64,000 nt of DNA from Sycon ciliatum (lineage: Eukaryota > Porifera > Calcarea > Leucosolenida > Sycettidae): positions 3,935,237 to 3,999,236 of the forward strand of contig NC_088651.1 in the NCBI RefSeq assembly GCF_964019385.1, given 5' to 3'. Below are positions 1 through 10,544 of this stretch, one piece after another. The first letter of the stretch is position 1; every line of letters begins with the position of its first letter. Made by a program: the position numbers and the translations under genes. The notes under the pieces were generated by a model. The model was not told where the DNA came from. It made no database searches and was given only the letters and a program-made list of their open reading frames with translations.

Positions 1-286
1 GTGCACGATCATACAAATACCTAAACCGCGAACGTGACTTTGACAAAGTGTCGCAGGACCGGGCAATCTCGTCTTTCATGAATACGCGTTCGATGTTTAA
101 CGTGTGGTAAGCTTTGGTCCTGCGGACACGGTTCTCTACACCACCTGGACAAACACCATTGTCCAGACAACGTCTAAGGAACACTACGTTAAATGCAACA
201 CTACGATAATGAAATCGTGACTTCAGCGCATGGTTCAGAATATCTATCTGAGTCTGGCTATATCTCGACCTGAAGTATTTAAAAAT
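1..286 (-). CDS. Penelope-like element protein, N-terminal part, cut by window edge
   Basis: Read on the minus strand, this gives an open frame with YFRSRYSQTQIDILNH, ALKSRFHYRS and LDNGVCPGGVENR. I recognise this as the N-terminal region of a PLE polyprotein upstream of the reverse transcriptase. It begins just after the box TTGTCTCCTCGTCG (288-301, minus), which follows PLE 3' ends elsewhere in the window. The coding sequence therefore sits downstream, in the same orientation, of a pseudo-LTR made of a PLE 3' end (287-1240). This is the standard tandem PLE arrangement. The frame runs off the left edge, so intactness is unknown. No in-frame ATG is obvious at the boundary. Confidence 0.6.
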   Translation of the reverse strand, partial: MFKYFRSRYSQTQIDILNHALKSRFHYRSVAFNVVFLRRCLDNGVCPGGVENRVRRTKAYHTLNIERVFMKDEIARSCDTLSKSRSRFRYLYDRA

Positions 287-450
287 TCGACGAGGAGACA
301 ATAATTTTAATATGGCAATAAGTAGGACGAGCTGAAGCGACATGTGGACTACTTTATTAACAATGTAAGCGATGGAGACGATGCAAGAAACAACCTAAAG
401 GGTAAGGAAAAATACATGTAAGAAGAAAAAGGGCAATGGAAAAAAAAGAT

Positions 451-488
451 GATTCGAACAAGTTTTCGTACAACACTCTTCAGGAATC
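451..488 (-). ncRNA. Type I hammerhead ribozyme in PLE pseudo-LTR
   Basis: On the minus strand: stem I GATTC/GAATC, core CTGAAGA, short stem II GTG-TTG-TAC, GAAA, stem III AC-TT-GT, cleavage triplet TTC. It is identical to the plus copy at 3523-3560. Hammerheads with minimal stem III in PLE pseudo-LTRs are an established feature of this retroelement class. Confidence 0.8.
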
Positions 489-771
489 ACCGTTGTACTA
501 AAGAACAAAATGAGAACAAAGGAAATAATATAGCAATCAAGGTAGGGTGACACGATACAATGACAGCACTAGAATATCGAGGTGCGATTTCTCACAAAAG
601 TGTGCAGAAAACAAGGGTATACAAGTAAGAACTAAGCGTGACAAGTGTGTATCAGCAACAAAAAACAAAAAAGTGAGAACGAATGATAATAATAACAATA
701 ATAAACAAGAAGGTGACAAAACACATTTAGGCACAAGTGGCAACAACGTTGCCACACTACACAACAGAACA

Positions 772-1240
772 TTATTTGAACAATTTTAGGGTAATAACAC
801 TATCTTTCTGGACACACAAATTCGGCTTATGAATGCGCTGACAAACAGCTTCCAAAACTTGTAACTGCAAAAGATAACCATGACGAGCACGGCACAAAAC
901 AGAAAAACAGGAATCAGAATAAGTACGACAACAGTCAGTACTAGAAACCAAATGATTGTATACTGAAGACTTGTTATTACGAGACGGACGCACACAATCT
1001 CGACTCACGCGCACACCCTCACACTCCCTCTCACCCTCACTCAGCTCACCTTCTCCCTCACTGTCCGAATCAGAACCTGCTCCGTCATCCACCACGGTTT
1101 GACTCTCCTCCTCACTTGCATCGTCCTGCGTCTCACCTTCACCACCCACGCCAACCCTGAATGCCGTTGCCTTCACGTCAGTCGTCGTCCTTTCCGATTG
1201 TTTCCTTTGTATTTTTCCCGTGAATTCATAGGTCCGGTTG
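772..1240 (-). CDS. PLE C-terminal fragment (GIY-YIG C-terminal half)
   Basis: The minus frame from NRTYEFT to LKLFK and stop contains an acidic serine-rich linker and then the conserved PLE tail (SSVYNHL, LEAVCQRIHKPNLC, VQKDSV). The tail corresponds to the C-terminal part of the GIY-YIG nuclease, including the glutamate in LEAV. It is a truncated copy inside a pseudo-LTR, essentially identical to the end of the plus-strand PLE at 2767-3239. It is not expected to make a protein alone. Confidence 0.7.
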
Positions 1241-3239
1241 ACATCTGTATGGATGTATTGTACCGTAACGATGATGTTGATACTCCATGGGTATCGGAAG
1301 CGGCGTTTCGTCATTTGATGCTGTCAGTTACAACTGGTGTCGAATTTTCGTTCAACGATGTGATGTACAAGCAAGTAGATGGTGTGGCGATGGGATCTCC
1401 TCTTGGTCCCGTCCTCGCCAATATATTCGTTGGTTATTGTGAGTGCAAGATTGATGAGTCGCTTTGGCCCGCGTTCTACGTGCGTTTTGTTGACGATTCG
1501 TTCACGCATTTTGACAGTGTTGAGAGCAGTGAATTGTTTCTCGATGTGCTCAACAACCTACATCCTTCCCTCCGCTTTACTTGTGAGCACGAGCAGTCTA
1601 GTAAGTTGTCATTTCTAGACGTGCTTGTAGAGAAGACTGGCTGTGAAATGTTGACTTCTGTGTATCGTAAGCCTACGTTCACCACGAGCAGTCTAGTAAG
1701 TTGTCATTTCTAGACGTGCTTGTAGAGAAGACTGGCTGTGAAATGTTGACTTCTGTGTATCGTAAGCCTACGTTCACCGGTCAGTACATTGCCTTCGATT
1801 CATATTGTTCGTTTCAATACAAGGTCAACTTAGTTCGTAACCTCGTGGACCGTGCGAAACGTATTTGTTCGCCCAGTAAGCAGCAGGCCGAGCTCGATTT
1901 CCTTCGATCTGTTTTCTTGAAAAATGGCTACCCGGAATTCTTGTTGCGTAAGTTTCTGTCCATGGAGCAGAAACCGAAATCGGTGCTGATTGGTCCACCT
2001 CGCTGTCCCGTCTATCTATGTTTGCCATGGAAGGGGCAGGAATCGATCAAAGTGTGTCACGCAGTCAAGTCTATCGTCCGTCGTACTTATTATGCAGTAC
2101 ATTTTGTGCCAGTCTTCACAACAATGCGTGCGTTCACGGTGCGGAAGGACGTCCTACCAACCCTCCACCTCAGTCATGTTATCTACAACTTCGAATGCCG
2201 ACATTGTGCTAGTCGGTATGTTGGTAGGACTGTTCAGCACCTGAACGCACGTATCAAACAACACACTCCACTTCACATCCTTCCACCCAGTGCGCAATCT
2301 GAGAGGCCCAAACGCGGGAGGCCTAGGAAAAACCCATCACCTAGACGGCAGGATAGTTCCCTGCCGCTGTCTGCCGCTCCCCCTCTGACATCTGTGTTGG
2401 ACGGGCTGGAGCTTGGCAGCTCTTTGGAGGTGCGTGCGGAACCGCCACTGGTGCAGCCCTCGGGTGTGCCTAAGTCTGTGCCTCTGGGTGCTTTGCATGG
2501 GGCTGTGCCTCGAGTGGTGACAGCACCTCTGCCTCCCCCTGACCCTCCTCCTTCGAGGTCTGTGTTGGTGGGGAGCACCCGTGGTGGTCGATTTGTCCCA
2601 CCGGAACCAGAGCTGGATTCAACAGAAAGACCAACAACCATGGCGGCAACAACAACACCAGCTTCACATCCAACAACAACACCAGGTTCACATCCAACAA
2701 CAACAACAACAACAACTAATCCACAAAACAAAGCAGCAAATGACAGACCACGGAGATCTACAGCAGATTACAACCGGACCTATGAATTCACGGTAAAAAT
2801 ACAAAGGAAACAATCGGAAAGGACGACGACTGACGTGAAGGCAACGGCATTCAGGGTTGGCGTGGGTGGTGAAGGTGAGACGCAGGACGATGCAAGTGAG
2901 GAGGAGAGTCAAACCGTGGTGGATGACGGAGCAGGTTCTGATTCGGACAGTGAGGGAGAAGGTGAGCTGAGTGAGGGTGAGAGGGAGTGTGAGGGTGTGC
3001 GCGTGAGTCGAGATTGTGTGCGTCCGTCTCGTAATAACAAGTCTTCAGTATACAATCATTTGGTTTCTAGTACTGACTGTTGTCGTACTTATTCTGATTC
3101 CTGTTTTTCTGTTTTGTGCCGTGCTCGTCATGGTTATCTTTTGCAGTTACAAGTTTTGGAAGCTGTTTGTCAGCGCATTCATAAGCCGAATTTGTGTGTC
3201 CAGAAAGATAGTGTTATTACCCTAAAATTGTTCAAATAA
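1241..3239 (+). pseudogene. PLE-1 reverse transcriptase / GIY-YIG endonuclease, frameshifted
   Basis: Part 1 (to 1713) carries RT motifs: VDGVAMGSPLGPVLANIF, YVRFVDDSF (catalytic DD) and LSFLDVLVEKTG with VYRKPTFT. A 95-bp tandem duplication shifts the frame and brings in a stop. Part 2 resumes from the second duplicate and reads to 3239. It has the RT tail, then a GIY-YIG core: VIYNFECRHC (GIY strand plus CxxC), RYVGRT (YIG strand) and helix LNARIKQH with the catalytic Arg. About 200 residues of low-complexity linker follow, opening with an AT-hook (RGRPRK) and containing acidic stretches. The nuclease C-terminal half (LEAVCQRIHKPNLC) comes after the linker. The GIY-YIG fold thus appears split by a DNA-binding linker. 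The N-terminus is absent, so this is a dead copy. Confidence 0.85.
1588..1778 (+). repeat. 95-bp exact tandem duplication inside RT
   Basis: Bases 1588-1683 recur as 1683-1778 (offset 95 bp, both ending GTTCACC). Because 95 is not a multiple of three, the duplication itself causes the frameshift in PLE-1. It spans the end of the RT thumb/motif region (SSKLSFLDVL to RKPTFT). Confidence 0.95.
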
Positions 3240-3522
3240 TGTTCTGTTGTGTAGTGTGGCAACGTTGTTGCCACTTGTGCCTAAATGTGTTTTGTCACCT
3301 TCTTGTTTATTATTGTTATTATTATCATTCGTTCTCACTTTTTTGTTTTTTGTTGCTGATACACACTTGTCACGCTTAGTTCTTACTTGTATACCCTTGT
3401 TTTCTGCACACTTTTGTGAGAAATCGCACCTCGATATTCTAGTGCTGTCATTGTATCGTGTCACCCTACCTTGATTGCTATATTATTTCCTTTGTTCTCA
3501 TTTTGTTCTTTAGTACAACGGT

Positions 3523-3560
3523 GATTCCTGAAGAGTGTTGTACGAAAACTTGTTCGAATC
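3523..3560 (+). ncRNA. Type I hammerhead ribozyme in PLE-1 3' region
   Basis: Stem I GATTC/GAATC, extendable outwards to about 8 bp with flanking bases; CTGAAGA core; stem II GTG-TTG-TAC; GAAA; stem III AC-TT-GT; cleavage after TTC at 3555. All invariant core nucleotides are present. Confidence 0.85.
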
Positions 3561-3699
3561 ATCTTTTTTTTCCATTGCCCTTTTTCTTCTTACATGTATT
3601 TTTCCTTACCCTTTAGGTTGTTTCTTGCATCGTCTCCATCGCTTACATTGTTAATAAAGTAGTCCACATGTCGCTTCAGCTCGTCCTACTTATTGCCAT

Positions 3700-3871
<172 letters not shown>

Positions 3872-3998
3872 TAAATAGGCGTCGAGGCGACAATAGTTTT
3901 AGAATTGCGATCAACAGAACGAGCTGAACCGACATTTTCACAAAGGCTTTTATTGTATTCAAAAAACGAGTGTATACGAAGGCATTGTAAACTCAGTG

Positions 3999-5086
3999 GT
4001 GAGCTCGAATTTCTCCGTTCAGTTTTCACCAAAAACGGATACCCAGGCGACATGTTGGCAAAACTATTGTCTACAGCCCCCACGCCGAAACATGAATTGA
4101 TAGGGCCTGCTCGTTGTCCTGTCTTTTTGTGCTTACCATGGAAGGGCAAGAAGTCTGACAATGTGAGTCGTGAAGTTCGTGCGATCATCAAACAAACCTA
4201 CTATGCGGTACACTTCATACCCGTCTACACAACGATGCGTTCGTTCACGGTGTTGAAGGACGTCCTACCAACCCATCATTTAAGTCATGTAATCTACAAC
4301 TTTGAATGCCGGAATTGTGCTAGCCGGTATGTTGGTAGGACTGTTCAGCACCTGAGCGAACGCATCAAGCAACACACTCCTTTACACATTATCCCACGTA
4401 GCGCACAACTGGAGCGTCCCACGCGGGGAAGACCCCGTAAACAACCACTACCTCCGCCAACACAGGACCTAGCGTCTCACTCGACAAGTCCACCATTGGC
4501 TCCCGTGGCCATGAACAAGTCACTCCCTCCACCAGCGGAGGTGGATGTGGCTTTGGCGACGCCACGTGTGTTGCATGCAGACACGTTTGCATCAGCATCG
4601 CTTGCTGCATCACCGGCAGAGACGACAACAATACCTACCTCAATATCAACGAGACCCAGAAGAACAACTGCTAATTACACCATGACCTATTTCAGTACGG
4701 AAGTACCGAGCCAACGGAATACACAACAGGAACGTGAGACGAGGAATGGGAGGAGACGGGACCTGATTGCTCCGAGGCAGGAAGTCGTTGAGGAGGATTC
4801 GGCCAGTGAGTCCAGTGATTCCGGTGAGTGTGAGAGCGAGAATGATCGTGTGAGTAAGAGTGGGTGCGAGCGTGTGTTTTCTAGTAGGAAGTCATCAGTG
4901 TATAAGCATCTTGCATCTCGTCCTGATTGCTGTAAGGTTTATTCTGATTCTTCTTTTTCTGTTTTGTGCCGTGCTCGTCATGGTTATAAGTTGCAGTTGA
5001 GTGTGTTAGAAGCCGTTTGTCAACGTCTTCATAAGCCTAATCTGTGTGTCCAGAAGGACAGCATTATTCGTTTGAAATTGTTTTAG
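3999..5086 (+). CDS. PLE-2 C-terminal RT and GIY-YIG nuclease (5'-truncated)
   Basis: PLE homology starts at ELEFLRSVFTKNGYPGDML; the upstream part of the open frame is translated pseudo-LTR. The frame contains KQTYYAVHFIPVYTTMRSF, then the GIY-YIG core VIYNFECRNC, RYVGRT, and SERIKQH with the catalytic Arg. An AT-hook RGRPRK follows, then a linker rich in Pro, Thr and Ser, an acidic Ser/Glu segment and the conserved tail SSVYKHL, LEAVCQRLHKPNLC. The split nuclease architecture matches PLE-1. The frame is open to the natural stop, but RT catalytic motifs are missing, so it is non-autonomous. Confidence 0.8.
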
Positions 5087-5302
5087 TAGCAACTTGTTCT
5101 GTCTGTTTGGCTCTGGTTGGCCATGGTGTCATATCTTGTGTCACAGTATACTAGTAGTCCTTACAAGTTCGTTAAGTGCTTTCGCAGTTTTTCCTGTTAT
5201 TACCTTAGTGCTAGGATTATCATTTTCATAGGTGTTGTTTCTTCTCACTCCATTTCTCTTTATTAGTATCTTTCTGGATTGTTTTTCATTAGTACAACGT
5301 AG

Positions 5303-5338
5303 CTTCCTGAGGAGTGTTGTGCGAAAACTAGTTCGAAG
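5303..5338 (+). ncRNA. Type I hammerhead ribozyme of PLE-2
   Basis: Stem I CTTC/GAAG, core CTGAGGA, stem II GTG-TTG-TGC (weak, with wobbles), GAAA, palindromic stem III ACTAGT, cleavage triplet TTC. Relative to PLE-1, the stem I bases changed on both sides while pairing was kept, which supports selection on structure. Confidence 0.82.
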
Positions 5339-5488
5339 TACAAATTTTTTGTTCATCATTTCTTCCATATCACATTTTTTCTTTCTTCCATGTTCTTCAC
5401 TGCCTTCGTATACACTCGTTTTTTGAATACAATAAAAGCCTTTGTGAAAATGTCGGTTCAGCTCGTTCTGTTGATCGCAATTCTAAAA

Positions 5489-5509
5489 TAATAATAATAA
5501 TAATAATAA
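5489..5509. repeat. (AAT)n tract between two PLE 3' ends
   Basis: A short trinucleotide tract. PLE-2 (plus) and PLE-3 (minus) both terminate on it, tail to tail. Confidence 0.9.
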
Positions 5510-5580
5510 CGAAGGTACGTGTTGGGTCGTAAGTATCCACGCAAACACACATCCAGTCAAAATAAGGCACTTGTCAAAGT

Positions 5581-5614
5581 ATCCGAACGTTTTCGGTCCC
5601 TTCTCATCAAGGAT
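5581..5614 (-). ncRNA. Diverged hammerhead of PLE-3 (core TTGATGA)
   Basis: Minus strand: stem I ATCC/GGAT, core TTGATGA (C3 changed to U), a nine-base stem II region with poor pairing, GAAA, palindrome ACGT, then TC and GGAT. U3 could still wobble-pair with G8. The weak stem II makes activity doubtful. The second copy in the inverted arm lacks the 5' half of stem I. Confidence 0.5.
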
Positions 5615-5768
5615 TATACAGGGAATGGCTCAAGTTGGAAAGACTAAAACTTATATAGCGTAAAGATATGAGATAACAACACTCGTGACAAGGTGGAAAA
5701 AGTATCAAGTTCAGCACGACACAAAACTCGAAGGAAATAATAATAGCGACAAGAACATAGTGAGCAAA

Positions 5769-6574
5769 TTAAGTTACATTGTTAACACCTCGACGAGGAG
5801 TAACACCAAACAATTGTAGCGACAACACATTTTCTTTCTGTACGCAAAGTTCAGGATCTAACTTACGGATATACAAAGCTTCTAACACAGCCAGATGCAA
5901 CGCACATCTACCACGTGACAATATTGAGAACACATTATCACTGTACAACTCACGACAATTGGTACGGGCTGACAGATGTTGCTTGATGGACGAAGTGCGA
6001 TTCTTAGCTCCGTTGGGTGTAGTCTCCTCCAATGTCCCGTCATCTCGCCTCTTCGCGGCATCACCACTATCCGTCTCTTTGCTTTTCCGCGGCCTTCCAC
6101 GTTTTCTGACACTAGCCGTTGTGTGCGCGATGCCCAGTGTCCTTTCAGCTACGTCTCCTCCATTGCGGATTTCTATTGATCTTCTTACTCCAACTTGTCC
6201 GGTGTTCGAGATTGAGGTTAGTTTTCGCGGTCTACCACGTTTTCGAATATTGACTGTTGTTGTCACTTCCGTTGTCGTTGTACGGGCGTCCTCACCCGTC
6301 CGTATTTTTACTTGGCTTCGCGTAACCCTTCCCGACGCAGACAGATCCTTTGTCAATTTCGGTGGTTTACGTGTCGGTCTTTCACCATCTTTCACGCTGT
6401 TCTCAGCTGGACCCTGCGCTATACACGCGGAGGAGGACGGGCATGCAGTGATATCTTCACAGGAAGAGGAAGATCCACCGATGGACTGGACAGCACATTT
6501 TGGAGGACGACCACGGCGAGGACGACACTCACGCGAATCAAGCGGAACAAAACTTAACGGCACATGTTGACGAA
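5769..6574 (-). CDS. PLE-3 C-terminal protein with three AT-hooks
   Basis: The open minus frame starts, after pseudo-LTR sequence, at IRQHVPLSFVP (helix after the YIG strand). It then has three AT-hook motifs: RRGRPPK, KRGRPRK and KRGRPRK, spread over a linker of more than 150 residues. The PLE nuclease tail follows (SSIKQHLSARTNC, LAVLEALYIRKLDPELC, VQKENV). AT-hooks bind the minor groove of AT-rich DNA. Their placement within the nuclease suggests a role in choosing AT-rich targets such as (AAT)n. RT and the first half of GIY-YIG are absent by truncation. Confidence 0.72.
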
Positions 6575-6730
6575 TGATGAGAAGGGACCGAAAACGTTCG
6601 GATACTTTGACAAGTGCCTTATTTTGACTGGATGTGTGTTTGCGTGGATACTTACGACCCAACACGTACCTTCGTTATTAAAGTATTATCCGCCTCCGAC
6701 TTCTTGTAAAATAATAATAATAATAATAAT

Positions 6731-7004
6731 GTAGAAGAGAAAAGGACATATGGATACGAGTTAAGAGTAACTCTCCATCACTGTAACATGATACTTTATA
6801 CAGTCAGAAAGTGCAATAACTAGGCACAAAACTGACAGAGTACTGAAACATTCGACGTCCTGACACCTAGCTTCAACACATCTCCGTAGCGCTAACCGAC
6901 AGCCTTCCAACGTATCATGTTACAGTGATGGAGAGTTACTCTTAACTCGTATCCATATGTCCTTTTCTCTTCTACATTTATTTATGGCTCAACATCCGAG
7001 TTTC
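6731..7004. repeat. Truncated retrozyme copy forming a hairpin
   Basis: Bases 6731-6908 match the start of the 592-bp unit (minus orientation). From 6909 a 95-bp piece of the same unit follows inverted, ending at CCGAGTTTCA just before the hammerhead would start. An (AAT)n tract precedes (6711-6730) and follows it (about 7003-7026). There is no ribozyme in this copy. Confidence 0.8.
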
Positions 7005-7535
7005 AATAATAATAATAATAATATTAATGTAAAAGAGAAAAGGACATATGGATACGAGTTAAGAGTAACTCTCCATCACTGTAACATGATACTATATACA
7101 GTCAGAAAGTGCAATAACTAGGCACAAAACTGACAGAGTACTGAGACATTCGACGTCCTGACACCTAACTTCAACACATCTCCGTAGCGCTAACCGACAG
7201 CCTTCCAACTTGGAAGGTTCAAGGTTAAGGAAAGACCAAAGAGGGGAAGGCAAGCGCAACGAAAACGAGCAAAAGCTACAGTCTCAACGGAACAAAGAAT
7301 GTCGATTGTTACTGGACGATGACGAGACCAGTACGATATTTGACAAAGCGGTCTAACTACAATTCGAAGCAGCAAAGCAGCACACCACCCAACTTGGGTG
7401 GGTCATAAATATCAAAGATAAGTAAAGAAAGGGAAGCTTTGCGAAAACGAATTGTACAAGCCGAAAGCCAAACTCCTACAGTACTCCTCATGCATGACAT
7501 TGTGATGGACTAGTTGACTACAAAACAAGTTGTTT

Positions 7536-7584
7536 CACACGACGTACGTTTCGCCGTATGGTTCGTGACGGCTCATCAGGTGTG
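7536..7584 (-). ncRNA. Hammerhead ribozyme, 592-bp family, copy 1
   Basis: A 49-nt type I hammerhead. Stem I CACAC/GTGTG (5 bp), canonical CTGATGA core, stem II GCCGT/ACGGC with a 10-nt loop, GAAA, palindromic stem III CGTACG, cleavage triplet GTC. Every invariant position is present and all stems are fully paired. It is the best-formed ribozyme in the window. Confidence 0.93.
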
Positions 7585-8127
7585 CAATTTGAAACTCGGA
7601 TGTTGAGCCATAAATAAATGTGGAAGAGAAAAAGACATATGGATACGAGTTAAGAGTAACTCTCCATCACTGTAACATGATACTATATACAGTCAGAAAG
7701 TGCAATAACTAGGCACAAAACTGACAGAGTACTGAAACATTCGACGTCCTGACACCTAGCTTCAACACATCTCCGTAGCGCTAACCAACAGCCTTCCAAC
7801 TTGGAAGGTTCAAGGTTATCGAAAAGACCAAAGAGGGGAAGGCAAGCGCAACGAAAACGAGCAAAAGCTACAGTCTCAACGGAACAAAGAATGTCGATTG
7901 TTACTGGACGATGACGAGACCAGTACGATATTTGACAAAGCGGTCTAACTACAATTCGAAGCAGCAAAGCAGCACACCACCCAACTTGGGTGGGTCATAA
8001 ATATCAAAGATAAGTAAAGAAAGGGAAGCTTTGCGAAAACGAATTGTACAAGCCGAAAGCCAAACTCCTACAGTACTCCTCATGCATGACATTGTGATGG
8101 ACTAGTTGACTACAAAACAAGTTGTTT

Positions 8128-8176
8128 CACACGACGTACGTTTCGCCGTATGGTTCGTGACGGCTCATCAGGTGTG
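8128..8176 (-). ncRNA. Hammerhead ribozyme, 592-bp family, copy 2
   Basis: Identical by eye to copy 1, 592 bp further on. Stems, core and GTC cleavage site are intact. Confidence 0.93.
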
Positions 8177-8719
8177 CAATTTGAAACTCGGATGTTGAGC
8201 CATAAATAAATGTGGAAGAGAAAAAGACATATGGATACGAGTTAAGAGTAACTCTCCATCACTGTAACATGATACTATATACAGTCAGAAAGTGCAATAA
8301 CTAGGCACAAAACTGACAGAGTACTGAAACATTCGACGTCCTGACACCTAGCTTCAACACATCTCCGTAGCGCTAACCAACAGCCTTCCAACTTGGAAGG
8401 TTCAAGGTTATCGAAAAGACCAAAGAGGGGAAGGCAAGCGCAACGAAAACGAGCAAAAGCTACAGTCTCAACGGAACAAAGAATGTCGATTGTTACTGGA
8501 CGATGACGAGACCAGTACGATATTTGACAAAGCGGTCTAACTACAATTCGAAGCAGCAAAGCAGCACACCACCCAACTTGGGTGGGTCATAAATATCAAA
8601 GATAAGTAAAGAAAGGGAAGCTTTGCGAAAACGAATTGTACAAGCCGAAAGCCAAACTCCTACAGTACTCCTCATGCATGACATTGTGATGGACTAGTTG
8701 ACTACAAAACAAGTTGTTT

Positions 8720-8768
8720 CACACGACGTACGTTTCGCCGTATGGTTCGTGACGGCTCATCAGGTGTG
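8720..8768 (-). ncRNA. Hammerhead ribozyme, 592-bp family, copy 3
   Basis: Same 49-nt structure in the third unit of the minus half. Confidence 0.93.
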
Positions 8769-9311
8769 CAATTTGAAACTCGGATGTTGAGCCATAAATA
8801 AATGTGGAAGAGAAAAAGACATATGGATACGAGTTAAGAGTAACTCTCCATCACTGTAACATGATACTATATACAGTCAGAAAGTGCAATAACTAGGCAC
8901 AAAACTGACAGAGTACTGAAACATTCGACGTCCTGACACCTAGCTTCAACACATCTCCGTAGCGCTAACCAACAGCCTTCCAACTTGGAAGGTTCAAGGT
9001 TATCGAAAAGACCAAAGAGGGGAAGGCAAGCGCAACGAAAACGAGCAAAAGCTACAGTCTCAACGGAACAAAGAATGTCGATTGTTACTGGACGATGACG
9101 AGACCAGTACGATATTTGACAAAGCGGTCTAACTACAATTCGAAGCAGCAAAGCAGCACACCACCCAACTTGGGTGGGTCATAAATATCAAAGATAAGTA
9201 AAGAAAGGGAAGCTTTGCGAAAACGAATTGTACAAGCCGAAAGCCAAACTCCTACAGTACTCCTCATGCATGACATTGTGATGGACTAGTTGACTACAAA
9301 ACAAGTTGTTT

Positions 9312-9360
9312 CACACGACGTACGTTTCGCCGTATGGTTCGTGACGGCTCATCAGGTGTG
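9312..9360 (-). ncRNA. Hammerhead ribozyme, 592-bp family, copy 4
   Basis: Same 49-nt structure in the fourth unit of the minus half. Confidence 0.93.
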
Positions 9361-9903
9361 CAATTTGAAACTCGGATGTTGAGCCATAAATAAATGTGGA
9401 AGAGAAAAAGACATATGGATACGAGTTAAGAGTAACTCTCCATCACTGTAACATGATACTATATACAGTCAGAAAGTGCAATAACTAGGCACAAAACTGA
9501 CAGAGTACTGAAACATTCGACGTCCTGACACCTAGCTTCAACACATCTCCGTAGCGCTAACCAACAGCCTTCCAACTTGGAAGGTTCAAGGTTATCGAAA
9601 AGACCAAAGAGGGGAAGGCAAGCGCAACGAAAACGAGCAAAAGCTACAGTCTCAACGGAACAAAGAATGTCGATTGTTACTGGACGATGACGAGACCAGT
9701 ACGATATTTGACAAAGCGGTCTAACTACAATTCGAAGCAGCAAAGCAGCACACCACCCAACTTGGGTGGGTCATAAATATCAAAGATAAGTAAAGAAAGG
9801 GAAGCTTTGCGAAAACGAATTGTACAAGCCGAAAGCCAAACTCCTACAGTACTCCTCATGCATGACATTGTGATGGACTAGTTGACTACAAAACAAGTTG
9901 TTT

Positions 9904-9952
9904 CACACGACGTACGTTTCGCCGTATGGTTCGTGACGGCTCATCAGGTGTG
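9904..9952 (-). ncRNA. Hammerhead ribozyme, 592-bp family, copy 5
   Basis: Same 49-nt structure in the fifth unit of the minus half. Confidence 0.93.
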
Positions 9953-10495
9953 CAATTTGAAACTCGGATGTTGAGCCATAAATAAATGTGGAAGAGAAAA
10001 AGACATATGGATACGAGTTAAGAGTAACTCTCCATCACTGTAACATGATACTATATACAGTCAGAAAGTGCAATAACTAGGCACAAAACTGACAGAGTAC
10101 TGAAACATTCGACGTCCTGACACCTAGCTTCAACACATCTCCGTAGCGCTAACCAACAGCCTTCCAACTTGGAAGGTTCAAGGTTATCGAAAAGACCAAA
10201 GAGGGGAAGGCAAGCGCAACGAAAACGAGCAAAAGCTACAGTCTCAACGGAACAAAGAATGTCGATTGTTACTGGACGATGACGAGACCAGTACGATATT
10301 TGACAAAGCGGTCTAACTACAATTCGAAGCAGCAAAGCAGCACACCACCCAACTTGGGTGGGTCATAAATATCAAAGATAAGTAAAGAAAGGGAAGCTTT
10401 GCGAAAACGAATTGTACAAGCCGAAAGCCAAACTCCTACAGTACTCCTCATGCATGACATTGTGATGGACTAGTTGACTACAAAACAAGTTGTTT

Positions 10496-10544
10496 CACAC
10501 GACGTACGTTTCGCCGTATGGTTCGTGACGGCTCATCAGGTGTG
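10496..10544 (-). ncRNA. Hammerhead ribozyme, 592-bp family, copy 6
   Basis: Last ribozyme of the minus half, about 250 bp before the orientation switch. Confidence 0.93.

Larger units (their letters stand above)
287..1240 (-). mobile_element. PLE pseudo-LTR, shared inverted arm
   Basis: This block is the reverse complement of 2767-3703: the same C-terminal coding tail, 3' UTR and hammerhead. It serves as a direct pseudo-LTR for the minus-strand PLE at 1-286 and at the same time as an inverted 5' arm of the plus-strand PLE at 1241-3703. The arm continues past the element 3' end into the tandem-junction box at 288-301. That is expected if the template was a multimeric or circular transcript. 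Junction with PLE-1 coding sequence lies at about 1240. Confidence 0.75.
3872..5488 (+). mobile_element. Penelope-like element PLE-2 (5'-truncated, inverted arm)
   Basis: It begins with a short inverted arm (about 3875-3990), the reverse complement of its own 3' end (5403-5488). The arm extends past that end into a GGCGTCGAGGCGACAA box (3878-3893), the PLE tandem-junction motif. The truncated coding region, hammerhead and 3' end TCGCAATTCTAAA follow, then (AAT)n. It is diverged from PLE-1 but collinear, so a separate family. Confidence 0.85.
5510..6710 (-). mobile_element. Penelope-like element PLE-3 (minus, 5'-truncated, inverted arm)
   Basis: The minus-strand element's 3' terminal sequence (5510-5610) recurs inverted at its 5' end (6575-6680). 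It is bounded by (AAT)n on both sides (5489-5509 and about 6711-6730). The inverted arm joins the coding region at the hammerhead core (TGATGA at 6575-6580). It is a third PLE lineage, clearly diverged from PLE-1 and PLE-2. Confidence 0.75.

Noticed and set aside
5769-6570. Plus-strand 263-codon frame over PLE-3
   Set aside because: Antisense shadow; the minus frame carries AT-hooks and the PLE tail.
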